A stretch of DNA of 51,682 nt from Sulfurovum sp. (GTDB taxonomy: Bacteria; Campylobacterota; Campylobacteria; Campylobacterales; Sulfurovaceae). The notes beneath the pieces are model-generated. The model was given only the letters and a program-made list of their open reading frames with translations, ran no database searches and was not told the origin of the DNA. How positions within the stretch are numbered: position 1 is the first letter of the stretch; every line of letters starts with the position of its first letter. This document shows, piece by piece, positions 9,068 to 16,738 of this stretch. A program made the translations under genes and the position numbers. The DNA lies in contig JALVGO010000269.1 in the NCBI GenBank assembly GCA_027029065.1, positions 1-51,682 on the forward strand. The letters run 5' to 3'.

Positions 9068-9495
9068 TGGGGCGCCTCATAAAAAGGATTGAAAATCGTT
9101 AGCGTATCCTCTATTTTTTGTTGATGTTGCATATCTTCACTGTACAAATAGTCACAATTAGCAACTAAAGCTGATGAGATTACGATAGAGTCATAGTAAG
9201 AGATACGATACCGTTCTCGAATATCGCACGCTTTGATAAATACCTCTTCTGTTACTGGTTGTACCTCATAGCGTCCATAACAACTTTCAACAAATGCTTT
9301 GACTTCCCTATTGGTAAAAGAGAGTTTTTTAAGCATATTGTTGCTTACTTCGTTAATAATTTGTATACTAATAATATTGCTACAATGCCTGTTTGTGATA
9401 ATTTCAATAGCTTTTTGATGTTTTGGCATATCGGCATCATTAAAAGCATATAGAAATAGATTGGAGTCGATAAAAACCCGTTGCTTATCGCTCAT
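9064..9495 (-). CDS. vapC: PIN-domain toxin, VapC type
   Basis: A 143-residue PIN-domain protein, expected to be an RNase that cleaves tRNA or rRNA. The acidic residues are present: D in VFIDSNLFLYAF (about 9), E in IINEVSNN (about 46), D in RISYYDSIVISSAL (about 99) and a late acidic site at LYSEDMQ. I chose the ATG at 9495, which overlaps the antitoxin stop by 11 bases, instead of the longer frame to 9600. It also overlaps the next NosL gene by 4 bases, so toxin and NosL translation are coupled. Confidence 0.86.
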   Translation of the reverse strand: MSDKQRVFIDSNLFLYAFNDADMPKHQKAIEIITNRHCSNIISIQIINEVSNNMLKKLSFTNREVKAFVESCYGRYEVQPVTEEVFIKACDIRERYRISYYDSIVISSALVANCDYLYSEDMQHQQKIEDTLTIFNPFYEAPQ

Positions 9496-9703
9496 TGGCT
9501 TCTTCTCTTGAGAGAAATGAAATATTTTCAATATGTTTTGGCTGCCTAATAATGGTATCAAAAAAATCTTCTTGCTTCTCTTCACTGCTCTGATTTTCAA
9601 GGTTCAGTACCACAATCCGTACCTCTTTACCTTTAAATTTTTCATATTCAGGTATGGCAATAAAAGGCTCATTCACAATGGTTTTAAATTCTGTTGCATA
9701 CAT
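9485..9703 (-). CDS. vapB: Antitoxin partner of VapC
   Basis: A 72-residue acidic protein directly before the PIN toxin. The N-terminal part (MYATEFKTIVNEPFIAIPEY) resembles the SpoVT/AbrB-like or Phd-like short antitoxins of VapBC loci, and the C-terminal tail, rich in E and S, would bind and mask the toxin. I prefer the ATG at 9703 because GGGAGA lies 7 bases before it; the ATG at 9718 has no such site. An inverted repeat 22 bases upstream is a likely self-operator. The assignment rests on position and size more than on motif. Confidence 0.72.
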   Translation of the reverse strand: MYATEFKTIVNEPFIAIPEYEKFKGKEVRIVVLNLENQSSEEKQEDFFDTIIRQPKHIENISFLSREEANER

Positions 9704-9724
9704 TTTAATCTCTCCCAATAGAAC

Positions 9725-9745
9725 TTATGTTTTATTTTAACATAA
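9725..9745. promoter_or_regulatory. Inverted repeat upstream of vapBC, likely operator
   Basis: TTATGTT at 9725-9731 and AACATAA at 9739-9745 form a 7-bp palindrome with a 7-base AT-rich centre, starting 22 bases before the antitoxin ATG. VapBC complexes usually bind such sites to repress their own promoter. Confidence 0.5.
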
Positions 9746-9849
9746 ATTTCTATTATGATTTGACTCTTTGAAAAACCCAAATCTCAAAATCGAAGATTTC
9801 AGTCCCGCCCAAGCGAGGCTGAAGCCATCAGTTCCGAAAGTGTATCAGA

Positions 9850-10608
9850 TTAGTGCTTGTGGTACAAGTAGAGTCCTACCGCCTGCAGCTGCTTTCCGTT
9901 GAGTCCTTCGCAGAGTTTATGACTGATGATGTAGGCTTTGGCTTCTGCGGTGGAGGCAAACTTCTCTTCACTCTTTTGACACTTGTTGGCGTAGAGCATC
10001 GCACCCTTTTTTGCCATCATCGCCTGCTTTTTGGCGATCATCTTGCTGTCTTTCTCAAACTCCGCCTTGGCAGCATCCAGCGCCCCTTTGAAGTCAGTTA
10101 TTTTTCCGCCATTGGCTTTGGCAAAAGCTTCGGCATCCGCCTTACTGCCAAAAGCGTATTTGCTCACCATGGTCATCGTTCCTTTTTTGTGGCTGCCTAC
10201 CACATAAAAAGCTTTATCAACAGGAATAAACTTCAAAGTTGCAACATCTACTACTTTTATATCCGTAGGTTTTGCCCCCCTAAGCATCTCTTCCGCCAAG
10301 CAATGGATGGAGCAGTACTGCTTTACTTTACCGTTTACGGTAGCTGCATGGTTGGTTTTATAGAACATTGGCAGTGTCATTCCGCACTGTGGACAGAAAG
10401 CTTTAGCCTCTCCTTTTTGCAGCAAGGTTGCTTTGTCTTTGGGTACCGCCTGAAACAGCTTCATCATCTTTTTGGGCTTATTCATCGTTCTGGACTGGCT
10501 TGCCTGCTTCATCGCCGCACCGCATTTGCCTGCGGCACACTTCATCTCCGCTTGAGATACTGTCATCAAGGCACCAAGTGTTAGCAATACAATAAGTATT
10601 TTTTTCAT
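9850..10608 (-). CDS. NosL-family protein with C-terminal haem-less cytochrome-like domain
   Basis: A 252-residue exported protein: signal peptide (1-20, ending SQA), a Lys/Met-rich linker, a NosL domain with FCPQCGM (about 71-77) and YCSIHC (about 97-102), and a C-terminal module of about 55 residues with KKGAMLYANKC and KLCEGLNGKQLQAVGLYL. That module matches the N-terminal one of the protein at 8393-9067, with two cysteines kept and no CxxCH. The extra YCSIHC pair could add a second metal site. The gene stands alone between the PAS gene and vapBC. Its promoter region contains the 18-base direct repeat also found before nosZ and the copper receptor. Confidence 0.82.
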   Translation of the reverse strand: MKKILIVLLTLGALMTVSQAEMKCAAGKCGAAMKQASQSRTMNKPKKMMKLFQAVPKDKATLLQKGEAKAFCPQCGMTLPMFYKTNHAATVNGKVKQYCSIHCLAEEMLRGAKPTDIKVVDVATLKFIPVDKAFYVVGSHKKGTMTMVSKYAFGSKADAEAFAKANGGKITDFKGALDAAKAEFEKDSKMIAKKQAMMAKKGAMLYANKCQKSEEKFASTAEAKAYIISHKLCEGLNGKQLQAVGLYLYHKH

Positions 10609-10649
10609 AGTACTTCCTTATAATTTTGATAGGTTATCATAATATATCA

Positions 10650-10667
10650 GTGTTAAATTAGTGTTAA
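10650..10667 (+). promoter_or_regulatory. Direct-repeat box GTGTTAA-N4-GTGTTAA before NosL fusion gene
   Basis: The plus strand reads GTGTTAAATTAGTGTTAA: two identical heptamers with an 11-base period, the spacing typical of OmpR/PhoB-family response regulators. It lies 42-59 bases before the ATG of the gene at 9850-10608, next to an AT-rich possible -10 (TATTAT, minus strand, about 10639-10644). It overlaps the stop codon of the PAS gene. Confidence 0.6.
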
Positions 10668-11185
10668 TAGAATCGATGAATCTCTTCAAGCAGGTTATCT
10701 ACCGTAATATCATCCCCATGTGATTTAAGGAAATCATTCAGATACTTTTCGGAGGCTTCCATCCCGCCCTCTTTTTCAATCTCAACCAGTTTCTTGTAGA
10801 TCGGATCGAGGACATCGGTCACATGTTTGGATATTTTCTTACGTGATGCTTTATAGCCTATCGGCTCTCCCGCTTCATTACGCAAAATATCAAAATCGGT
10901 AAAGACCCAGTAGTACCTGCCGTCTTTGGCAAGGTTTTTGACTGCGGCAATGAAGTTGTGCCCGTTCTGGATACGGCTCCAAAGAATCTTAAAAAGGATC
11001 TTCGGCATGTCAGGATGACGGACAATACTGTGCGGCTGTCCAATCAGTTCCTCTTTGCTGTATCGGGAGATCTCTGCAAAATAGTCGTTGACATAGGTGA
11101 TGATCCCTTTGAGATCGGTATCGCTCTCTATATAAACATTGTTTTCGAGTATGATCTCTTCATCGATGGGGGTTGGTCTTTTCAT
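10664..11185 (-). CDS. PAS-domain sensor protein, CetB/Aer-like
   Basis: A 173-residue soluble protein that is one PAS domain (about 15-125) plus a helical tail. Features are ESDTDLKGIITYVNDYFAEI region, GQPHSIVRHPDMP and the NLAKDGRYYWVFTDF strand. These match the FAD-binding PAS domains of Aer and of CetB in Campylobacter energy taxis. It has no kinase, HAMP or methyl-accepting domain, so it must pass its signal to a partner. Its place inside the nos region suggests it reports redox state or electron flow during N2O respiration, which is inference. Confidence 0.82.
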   Translation of the reverse strand: MKRPTPIDEEIILENNVYIESDTDLKGIITYVNDYFAEISRYSKEELIGQPHSIVRHPDMPKILFKILWSRIQNGHNFIAAVKNLAKDGRYYWVFTDFDILRNEAGEPIGYKASRKKISKHVTDVLDPIYKKLVEIEKEGGMEASEKYLNDFLKSHGDDITVDNLLEEIHRFY

Positions 11186-11250
11186 GGCTTACTCCTCTTG
11201 TTGCTCTTGATCTTTATTTTAGCGACACGCAGGTCTCGATTTTTAACGGT

Positions 11251-11423
11251 TCTTGCCTGCGCGGCTCCACTGCGTTACGTACCCCAAGGGCATTTCCTCC
11301 CTTCGGTCAGGGCACCGCTCCGGTTCCGCAGCTTCACGGATCTTGCCTGCGCGGCTCCACTGCGTTACGTACCCCAAGGGCATTTCCTCCCTTCGGTCAG
11401 GGCACCGCTCCGGTTCCGCAGCT
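11251..11423. repeat. Two identical 83-base repeats, period 90
   Basis: Bases 11251-11333 recur exactly at 11341-11423, separated by TCACGGA. The unit is much richer in GC than the genes on either side. The pair is bracketed by similar copies of GACACGCAGGT at 11224-11234 and 11430-11440; the second is part of the hairpin ATCGACAC-GCAG-GTGTCGAT (11427-11446). The 274-base gap between the PAS gene and the metal-motif-free NosL gene holds nothing else I can name. Plus-strand reading frames across it are repeat artefacts. Confidence 0.8.
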
Positions 11424-11459
11424 AAAATCGACACGCAGGTGTCGATTTCTTTACGCTGC

Positions 11460-11939
11460 TCACATATCCAAATATCGTATCAATCCTTTGCTCAACTTCT
11501 CAAACGGCAGGATCTTGGTGCCGCCGTGCTTCATCATGAAGAGTTTGGCATGGGCTTCCGAGGCAAAGGGGATCAGGTCATCACCGTGCGGTCCGACGAT
11601 CCTACTGCCGAACAGATAGACCGCTTTTGTGGCATCTATCCGTTTCCCGTCGAGGTAATCCTGCACATAGAGTGCCTGAATGCCGGTTTTCAAAACACCG
11701 TGTTTGATGAAATACTCTTGATGCTGATAGACCTGCATCATTGCCTTGACTGATACAAATTGTACCCTCTTACCATTCTTCAGTTCCGCTTCACAGAGCC
11801 ACTTCTCATACTTTTTCAATGGCAGTTGATAGATCGGATCGGTCGCATTCTGCTCAAGCAACAATACTTTTGGCTGAAAAGTACCTTCTGCAGCCGCCAT
11901 ACCGATGCAGATTAAAAAGAGCGCTATCACTCGTTTCAT
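11460..11939 (-). CDS. NosL-like exported protein lacking the Cys-Met metal motif
   Basis: A 159-residue exported protein with a Sec signal (1-17, ending AAA). It keeps the shape of the NosL domain: a strand plus QFVSVKAMMQVYQ, then DATKAVYLFGSRIVGPHGDDLIPF and a helix with AHAKLFMMKHGG. These align with VLDADVYGPMGHELIPF in the NosL at 8393-9067. The C-x2-C-x-M site is absent, replaced by the YQLPLKKYEKW region, leaving one cysteine. It probably cannot bind Cu(I) in the NosL way and may be a structural or regulatory partner. It follows nosY by 9 bases. Confidence 0.72.
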   Translation of the reverse strand: MKRVIALFLICIGMAAAEGTFQPKVLLLEQNATDPIYQLPLKKYEKWLCEAELKNGKRVQFVSVKAMMQVYQHQEYFIKHGVLKTGIQALYVQDYLDGKRIDATKAVYLFGSRIVGPHGDDLIPFASEAHAKLFMMKHGGTKILPFEKLSKGLIRYLDM

Positions 11940-11948
11940 ATATCCTCC

Positions 11949-12776
11949 TTACAAAAGATCTTTTTTTCTGAATGCCATATAGCCAAAAAAAGCAAGTACC
12001 ATACCGATAATGATCGGATAGACTATGGCATATACCATCATCCATGTCGTCCCGAGTGTATCGAGAAGATAGTAGGCAACCGGTCCTATGACAGTCAGTT
12101 CCGGATCAAACAGGGAGATCGCCCCGATACGGAAAACCTCCACGGGATTGAGCAGCGCCAGAGAGACGATCAGCCCGTCACTGATCCTGTTTTGGAGCAT
12201 CAATCCCATCAATGCGATATCGATAAACGCCAGCAGAATGATCCAGACCATAAAGGCGCTGCCCAGTGCAATATCGGTCGACTTAACGATGGTCGAGAGC
12301 AAAAATGCCAATCCCAGAAAGACAAAACTGAGCGAAAAGAGCAGTGCCGAGTAGAGAAAGACCATCGCCCACGGCATCTGCCCACCCTTGAAAAGACCAA
12401 ATAGGACTCCCAGCAGCAGAGAGAGCAGTACCGGCATAAAGACGGTCAAAAAGCGTCCGAGCATCTTGCCCCAGTAGTAGTCTTTCAGCGCCACAGGAAA
12501 CGAGAGCATGTACTCCAGTACATTACTCTCCCTGTCTCCCGAGATTGACTTTACCGTGGTGATCAAAATGAAGATCGGCAGGATGATGATCGTCACCTGA
12601 ATGAAAATGAGCAGCATACGGCTGAGTCCGGTAAAGCCCATCACCACCGAGTCGGAAACACCGGTAATAAAGAAGAGCGCCATCAATCCGCCAAAGACAA
12701 CCGAATAGACATAGAACCACTTGGAGCGGAGCGACTCTTTGACATCGAGATAGGCGATCAGAAAAATATTTTTCAT
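11949..12776 (-). CDS. nosY: NosY, ABC-2 type permease of copper-site assembly
   Basis: A 275-residue permease with six hydrophobic helices, the membrane part of NosDFY, which supports assembly of the CuZ centre of nitrous oxide reductase. A cytosolic loop after helix 2 has GDRESNVLEYMLSFPV, the coupling region that meets the ATPase NosF. The start overlaps the nosL stop by one base (ATGA). Gene order here is nosF-nosL-nosY, with nosL set between the ATPase and its permease. Confidence 0.9.
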   Translation of the reverse strand: MKNIFLIAYLDVKESLRSKWFYVYSVVFGGLMALFFITGVSDSVVMGFTGLSRMLLIFIQVTIIILPIFILITTVKSISGDRESNVLEYMLSFPVALKDYYWGKMLGRFLTVFMPVLLSLLLGVLFGLFKGGQMPWAMVFLYSALLFSLSFVFLGLAFLLSTIVKSTDIALGSAFMVWIILLAFIDIALMGLMLQNRISDGLIVSLALLNPVEVFRIGAISLFDPELTVIGPVAYYLLDTLGTTWMMVYAIVYPIIIGMVLAFFGYMAFRKKDLL

Positions 12777-13249
12777 CAGTATGCCCCTGCCCTTTTGTTA
12801 TTCGCTTCTTCTACCTCTCTGATCCTTTCTATTGCTGTTTTAAAATCCACAGGGCGTGTCCCTTTGGGCAGCGTCTTTTTGCTGTAGGCGGCCAGTCCGT
12901 ATGCCATAGGGGTGATAGCCCCCTCCATATACAGGGCTTTGCGCGCATCGATCCATTCACCGGTTTTGGCATCGGTGATCCAGAGGATCGCTTTCTCTCT
13001 CCACGGGATCTTCTCCTCATCCATCCAGAGCACGGCGCACCCCAGATCGTCAAACTTGTAGACTTTTCCTGTCCGAGGGTCAATCACCTGTGCGGCAAAC
13101 CTACGCTCACTGATCGCCATCTTGCACCGTTCGCACATATCTCTGTCCCAGTGCATCTGCGCTGCGGCACCTACAGGTTTTTTGTCACATCCGGAAAAAC
13201 CGAACAGCACGAAGAGTCCCGTCAAAAGTATCAGACTAAACCGTTTCAT
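12776..13249 (-). CDS. nosL: NosL, copper-binding lipoprotein
   Basis: A 157-residue lipoprotein. The lipobox GFSGC puts the lipidated cysteine near residue 20, and the NosL motif CERCKM follows at about 40, then FAAQVIDPRTGKVYKFDDLGCAVLWM and WIDARKALY. NosL binds Cu(I) and passes it to NosD/NosZ. I chose the ATG at 13249 because the longer frame to 13357 lies inside nosF and has no signal peptide. It overlaps nosF by 14 bases. This is the most canonical of the five NosL-type proteins and the one tied to nosF and nosY. Confidence 0.93.
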   Translation of the reverse strand: MKRFSLILLTGLFVLFGFSGCDKKPVGAAAQMHWDRDMCERCKMAISERRFAAQVIDPRTGKVYKFDDLGCAVLWMDEEKIPWREKAILWITDAKTGEWIDARKALYMEGAITPMAYGLAAYSKKTLPKGTRPVDFKTAIERIREVEEANNKRAGAY

Positions 13250-13877
13250 CTTCCACCACCTTTCCAAGATCCATATAGATCGTTCTGTTGACCAGCCCTT
13301 CGATCTCATCGAGTCTGTGGGTAATGAAGAGTGTGGAACAGGAGGCATCGATCTCACTCAGCAGCTCATAGAACTTCTCCCGCCCTTTGGGGTCAAGGTT
13401 AGCGGTAGGCTCGTCAAAGATCAGCAAGTCACTCTTTTTGGAGAGCGCGATCGCGATCAACAGTTTCTGCTTCATCCCGCCGGAGAGTTTGAAGAAAGGT
13501 TTGGCGATGTGTCGTTTGAGATCAAGCTCCATCCTCTCGGACTCTTCAAAGATCTTTTCCCGGGACACCCCCGAACTGCGCTCTACATAGGTCAAGAGCT
13601 CTTCCAGACTCAACTTCACCGGCGGCGGCAGCTGCGGAATAAAAGAGATACGCTTGAGTACATTCACCCTCTCTTTGACAGGATCCGCTCCCTTCACGCG
13701 GATCGTTCCGCTGTCGATATGGTAAAATCCGAGTATGGCGCGTACCAGTGTGGTTTTGCCAGCACCATTGGGCCCCATCATCGCGATACGGTCACCTCTC
13801 TGAATGGAAAGATCAATATTGTCGAGTACCCGGCTCCCCATAAATGTTTTGGTTACACCTTTTGCCTCTACCAACAT
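13236..13877 (-). CDS. nosF: NosF, ATPase of the NosDFY complex
   Basis: A 213-residue ABC ATPase that powers NosY and, through it, NosD. Walker A is GPNGAGKTT, signature FKLSGGMKQKLLIAIAL, and Walker B DLLIFDEPTANLD, followed by the H-loop ITHRLDE. The ATG at 13877 overlaps the nosH stop as ATGA; a TTG one codon earlier is possible. Family length is usually near 300, so this form is short, as in other class II clusters. Confidence 0.9.
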   Translation of the reverse strand: MLVEAKGVTKTFMGSRVLDNIDLSIQRGDRIAMMGPNGAGKTTLVRAILGFYHIDSGTIRVKGADPVKERVNVLKRISFIPQLPPPVKLSLEELLTYVERSSGVSREKIFEESERMELDLKRHIAKPFFKLSGGMKQKLLIAIALSKKSDLLIFDEPTANLDPKGREKFYELLSEIDASCSTLFITHRLDEIEGLVNRTIYMDLGKVVEDETV

Positions 13878-14788
13878 CAAATAAGATCCTTCAGCCTAAA
13901 ATCATAGTTGTAGGCATCGGTATGGCAAACATCAAAGCAGCGTCCGCACAGCGTACAGTCACCATTGACAACCAGTTGGGTATCGACCCCTTTTTCTTTT
14001 CTCTCTTTATCATACTTCGGCTTGATAAACTCCAGTACATGCTCTTCAAAACAGGCATTCAGACAGGCGCCGCAGTGGTCGCACTTGTTCATATCCCATT
14101 TGACTTTGGTCATACTGACCCATCCAAGCATATTGTAGGTTGTGCCGATCGGACAGAGATACTTGCACCATGCCCTGCGTGAGTAGAATATCTCTATGAA
14201 AAGTACCACCAACACCCATACCAGCGCCAGACTCCAGCCGTAAGTGATCGCACGGCTTATGTAGCCGATCGGATTGATCACCTCAAAGACCAGATAGCCG
14301 TCTATCGCAGCAGCCGCAAGAAAAATACCCCAAAATACAAAACGCACATGCGGTGTAAACTTATGCTCTTTGATGATCTTCTTTCTGACCAGTATCTGAT
14401 GGATCCGCTCCCCTATCTCGCTCAAAAGCCCATAGGGGCATACCCACGAGCAGTATGCCTTCCCGCCTACAAGAAAATAGAAGATCACCAGTGTCAGACT
14501 CCCTATGATCACATTGGTATGGAAGTGGTGCTCTGAAGCGAAGATCTCCAGTGCCGTGAAGGGGTCAATGAGGTGAAACCCAAAGAGCCTTGAACCATTG
14601 AGTGTTCCTTCAAGCATCTGCAGATCAATGTGAAACGAAAGGAAAAAGAGCACATTGATTATAATAATACTCAGCCACCGCCATGCTCTGATGGTCAAAC
14701 GCAGCTTCCCGTTTTTGTTTTTGTAATACAGCGTACTCAAAAGCGGTGCATCGATCAACGCTTTTACACTGGCATGATATCTATCCAT
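13877..14788 (-). CDS. nosH: NosH, NapH-like polytopic iron-sulfur protein
   Basis: A 303-residue membrane protein with about four helices, two CxxxCP motifs on the cytoplasmic side (YCSWVCP about 152, KYLCP region about 215), and two 4Fe-4S motifs at the C-terminus (CDHCGACLNAC and CTLCGRCFDVC). NapH and NosH take electrons from menaquinol and pass them on to a NapG/NosG partner. The gene lies between nosC2 and nosF in a close same-strand run. Confidence 0.92.
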   Translation of the reverse strand: MDRYHASVKALIDAPLLSTLYYKNKNGKLRLTIRAWRWLSIIIINVLFFLSFHIDLQMLEGTLNGSRLFGFHLIDPFTALEIFASEHHFHTNVIIGSLTLVIFYFLVGGKAYCSWVCPYGLLSEIGERIHQILVRKKIIKEHKFTPHVRFVFWGIFLAAAAIDGYLVFEVINPIGYISRAITYGWSLALVWVLVVLFIEIFYSRRAWCKYLCPIGTTYNMLGWVSMTKVKWDMNKCDHCGACLNACFEEHVLEFIKPKYDKERKEKGVDTQLVVNGDCTLCGRCFDVCHTDAYNYDFRLKDLI

Positions 14789-14842
14789 CTGCTATCCTTT
14801 TTAAAGCGGGTGACTCTGTATGCCGCCTGCCTCTCTTTCTAT

Positions 14843-15373
14843 CTATTGTTGTGCTTTCAGTTTTGCTTCAAATCCGCCAATCTCATCGGAAAGTGTTTTT
14901 AGCTGGTTCTCATCCATTTTGCTAAGCAGTCCATACATGACATAGTTCTTTCGCTTCCCTGACTTGAAGTCTACCAGTGCGCTATAGACCTCTTCTGCAC
15001 TTTTCCCGATAAGCTTTGTACCTATAATTCCCTCTCCGTTGACACCGTGACATGAGGCGCATTTCTGTTTATAGAGAGGACTGACATCAAATGCTGCCAT
15101 ACTTCCTGCTTTGTTCTTGAGCGCCTGCAGTTTTGATTCAAGCTCTTTTTTCTTTTTCTCCTGTGCTTTTTCAATATCGGCATCACTTATCTGTGCCGGT
15201 GTTGTATTTTGCACAACAGGTGTTACCTTGTTGTCAAGCTGTACCTTGACCTCTGTTTTGGCGATTGTCCGCTGTATCTCTTCAAGCTTGTGCACCTCTT
15301 GGTCTGACTGGTATATTTTAAACATGGCTCCCAGTGCAAGAAGCGTTACTGCTGCTGCGATAATATGTTTCAT
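14843..15373 (-). CDS. nosC2: NosC2, membrane-anchored monohaem cytochrome c
   Basis: A 176-residue protein with an N-terminal helix (about 1-20), a charged linker rich in K and E (60-95), and a cytochrome c domain with CASCHGVNGEG (about 109-119) and a candidate Met ligand in the YVMYGLLSKM segment. It matches the small cytochromes of epsilonproteobacterial nos clusters, proposed to carry electrons to NosZ. It overlaps nosC1 by 4 bases (ATGA). Confidence 0.9.
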   Translation of the reverse strand: MKHIIAAAVTLLALGAMFKIYQSDQEVHKLEEIQRTIAKTEVKVQLDNKVTPVVQNTTPAQISDADIEKAQEKKKKELESKLQALKNKAGSMAAFDVSPLYKQKCASCHGVNGEGIIGTKLIGKSAEEVYSALVDFKSGKRKNYVMYGLLSKMDENQLKTLSDEIGGFEAKLKAQQ

Positions 15374-15948
15374 CTCTCTTTACTCCTCATCTCTTTGATT
15401 TGTCTGTTAAAGCGTTCAATCTCTTTGGCGATCGCTTTGAGCCGCCCCTCATCTATACGATTGACAAGCTGTTTCATCAGCGGGTTCTTCTTCTGGCCAC
15501 CCTTAAACGCCATAATACGCTCAAAAATATATGTGGCATTCTTGTCAAGCAGTGCCGGTCCGATCACCCCGTTGGCATAGTCGTCATGGCACGCAGAACA
15601 GAGCAGACGGTAATCCGGACTGAGCTGCTGCACCATCAGCGTGATCTGTACCCGTTCATAAGGGGAACGGATATCACGATAGGCATCAAGCTCTGTACGC
15701 ACTTTGGAACTCTCTGCATTGTATGCGTCTGTCTCTTTGCTATTTTGCTTATTGTAGGAGTAGTAGAACTGCCCGCTGTTCTCTTTGGATGCACCACTGC
15801 CTTTTTTAAGTGTGACCGCACCTTCTGTAACCACAATCCCCTCAGAAGAAGAGACCTGGCGCTCACCCTCAGAGCCTTTCTTGTCCGAACATCCTCCAAG
15901 TCCTATCAACAATGCTGCCAGCAGGACTCCTTTTAGCCGTCTATCCAT
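15370..15948 (-). CDS. nosC1: NosC1, lipoprotein monohaem cytochrome c
   Basis: A 192-residue protein with a lipobox (LIGLGGC, Cys about 19) and one haem motif CSACH (about 118) followed by DDYANGVIGPALL. I chose the ATG at 15948: it gives the signal peptide and overlaps the nosG stop by 8 bases, while the frame to 16044 adds a stretch with no signal. It is the pair of nosC2 and probably a periplasmic-face electron carrier between the NosGH module and NosZ. Confidence 0.9.
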   Translation of the reverse strand: MDRRLKGVLLAALLIGLGGCSDKKGSEGERQVSSSEGIVVTEGAVTLKKGSGASKENSGQFYYSYNKQNSKETDAYNAESSKVRTELDAYRDIRSPYERVQITLMVQQLSPDYRLLCSACHDDYANGVIGPALLDKNATYIFERIMAFKGGQKKNPLMKQLVNRIDEGRLKAIAKEIERFNRQIKEMRSKER

Positions 15949-16735
15949 GAGTGTCCCCTCTCTTTTTCTTGTACACCTCATCATAGGTTGCATACGGTAC
16001 GATCTGCAGTACCTTTGTCGGACAGAGTTCCACACAGGCACCACACCCTACGCACGCCTCTCTGATCTGAGGGAAGAGTCCACCGTTTTTGGAGATCATA
16101 CCGATCGCCTGTGACGGATCGGGCTCAAACGGACAAAGGTCTGCACAGATACTGCATATTTTCCCCTCGCTCTTATCAAGTTTTTGCAATAGCTCTTTTT
16201 GCAGCTTGACTTTTTCGGGATCACCCTCACGCATGACCACTTTTCTGTTTTTTCGCTCCTCTTTGGAGATCACAGCCGTATGGTCATAGATACGACCGAT
16301 CATCTCCTTTGTCACCTTTTTGTTCTCCAGTGCGATACAAGCCTGTTCATTGACCACAACAGCCATACCCATATGTACCTTTTCGATCACATTGGCTTCA
16401 TGATCCAGCGCGCCGGTAGGACAGGCGAGGACACAAGGGAAGGCTTCACAGAGGTAACACCCCCGTTCAAGCGGTGCGATATAGGCGGTCCCTACACCCG
16501 CCTTTCCGTCGATATCCTCCAGCTTGATCGCATCGTAGGGGCAGACCTGCAGACACTGCCCGCATTTGATACACATAGCAAGAAACTGCTCTTCGGGTAC
16601 TGCGCCGGGAGGACGCAGCCTGTTTTCTCCACGCTTAAAATCTTTTGCCACCCAGATACCGCCGGCAGCCGCCACGCCCAGTACGCCCAGTCCGGCGATC
16701 TGCTTCATGAAATGTCGTCGTTTTTTCTCTTCCAT
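15941..16735 (-). CDS. nosG: NosG, NapG-like periplasmic iron-sulfur protein
   Basis: A 264-residue protein with an RR-type start (KKRRHFMKQIAGLGVLG, a likely Tat signal in which FMK follows the arginines) and four 4Fe-4S clusters: CIKCGQCLQVCP (about 55), CYLCEAFPCVLACP (about 93), CSICADLCP and CVGCGACVELCP. NapG and NosG receive electrons from NapH/NosH and pass them to cytochrome c. It begins 3 bases after the nosD stop. Confidence 0.92.
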   Translation of the reverse strand: MEEKKRRHFMKQIAGLGVLGVAAAGGIWVAKDFKRGENRLRPPGAVPEEQFLAMCIKCGQCLQVCPYDAIKLEDIDGKAGVGTAYIAPLERGCYLCEAFPCVLACPTGALDHEANVIEKVHMGMAVVVNEQACIALENKKVTKEMIGRIYDHTAVISKEERKNRKVVMREGDPEKVKLQKELLQKLDKSEGKICSICADLCPFEPDPSQAIGMISKNGGLFPQIREACVGCGACVELCPTKVLQIVPYATYDEVYKKKRGDTHG

Positions 16736-16738
16736 ACG

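Noticed and set aside
10626..10640. TTGATAGGTTATCAT resembles an FNR box before the NosL fusion gene
   Set aside because: The half-sites are 5 bases apart instead of 4 and the last base differs, so it does not fit TTGAT-N4-ATCAA.
11251..11423. Possible CRISPR array
   Set aside because: Only two copies, a unit of 83 bases and a 7-base gap; no cas genes and no spacer-like sequence.
11173..11753. Plus-strand frames with repeated peptides across the 83-base repeats
   Set aside because: The repeated peptides come from the DNA duplication, and the frames overlap the NosL-like gene on the other strand.
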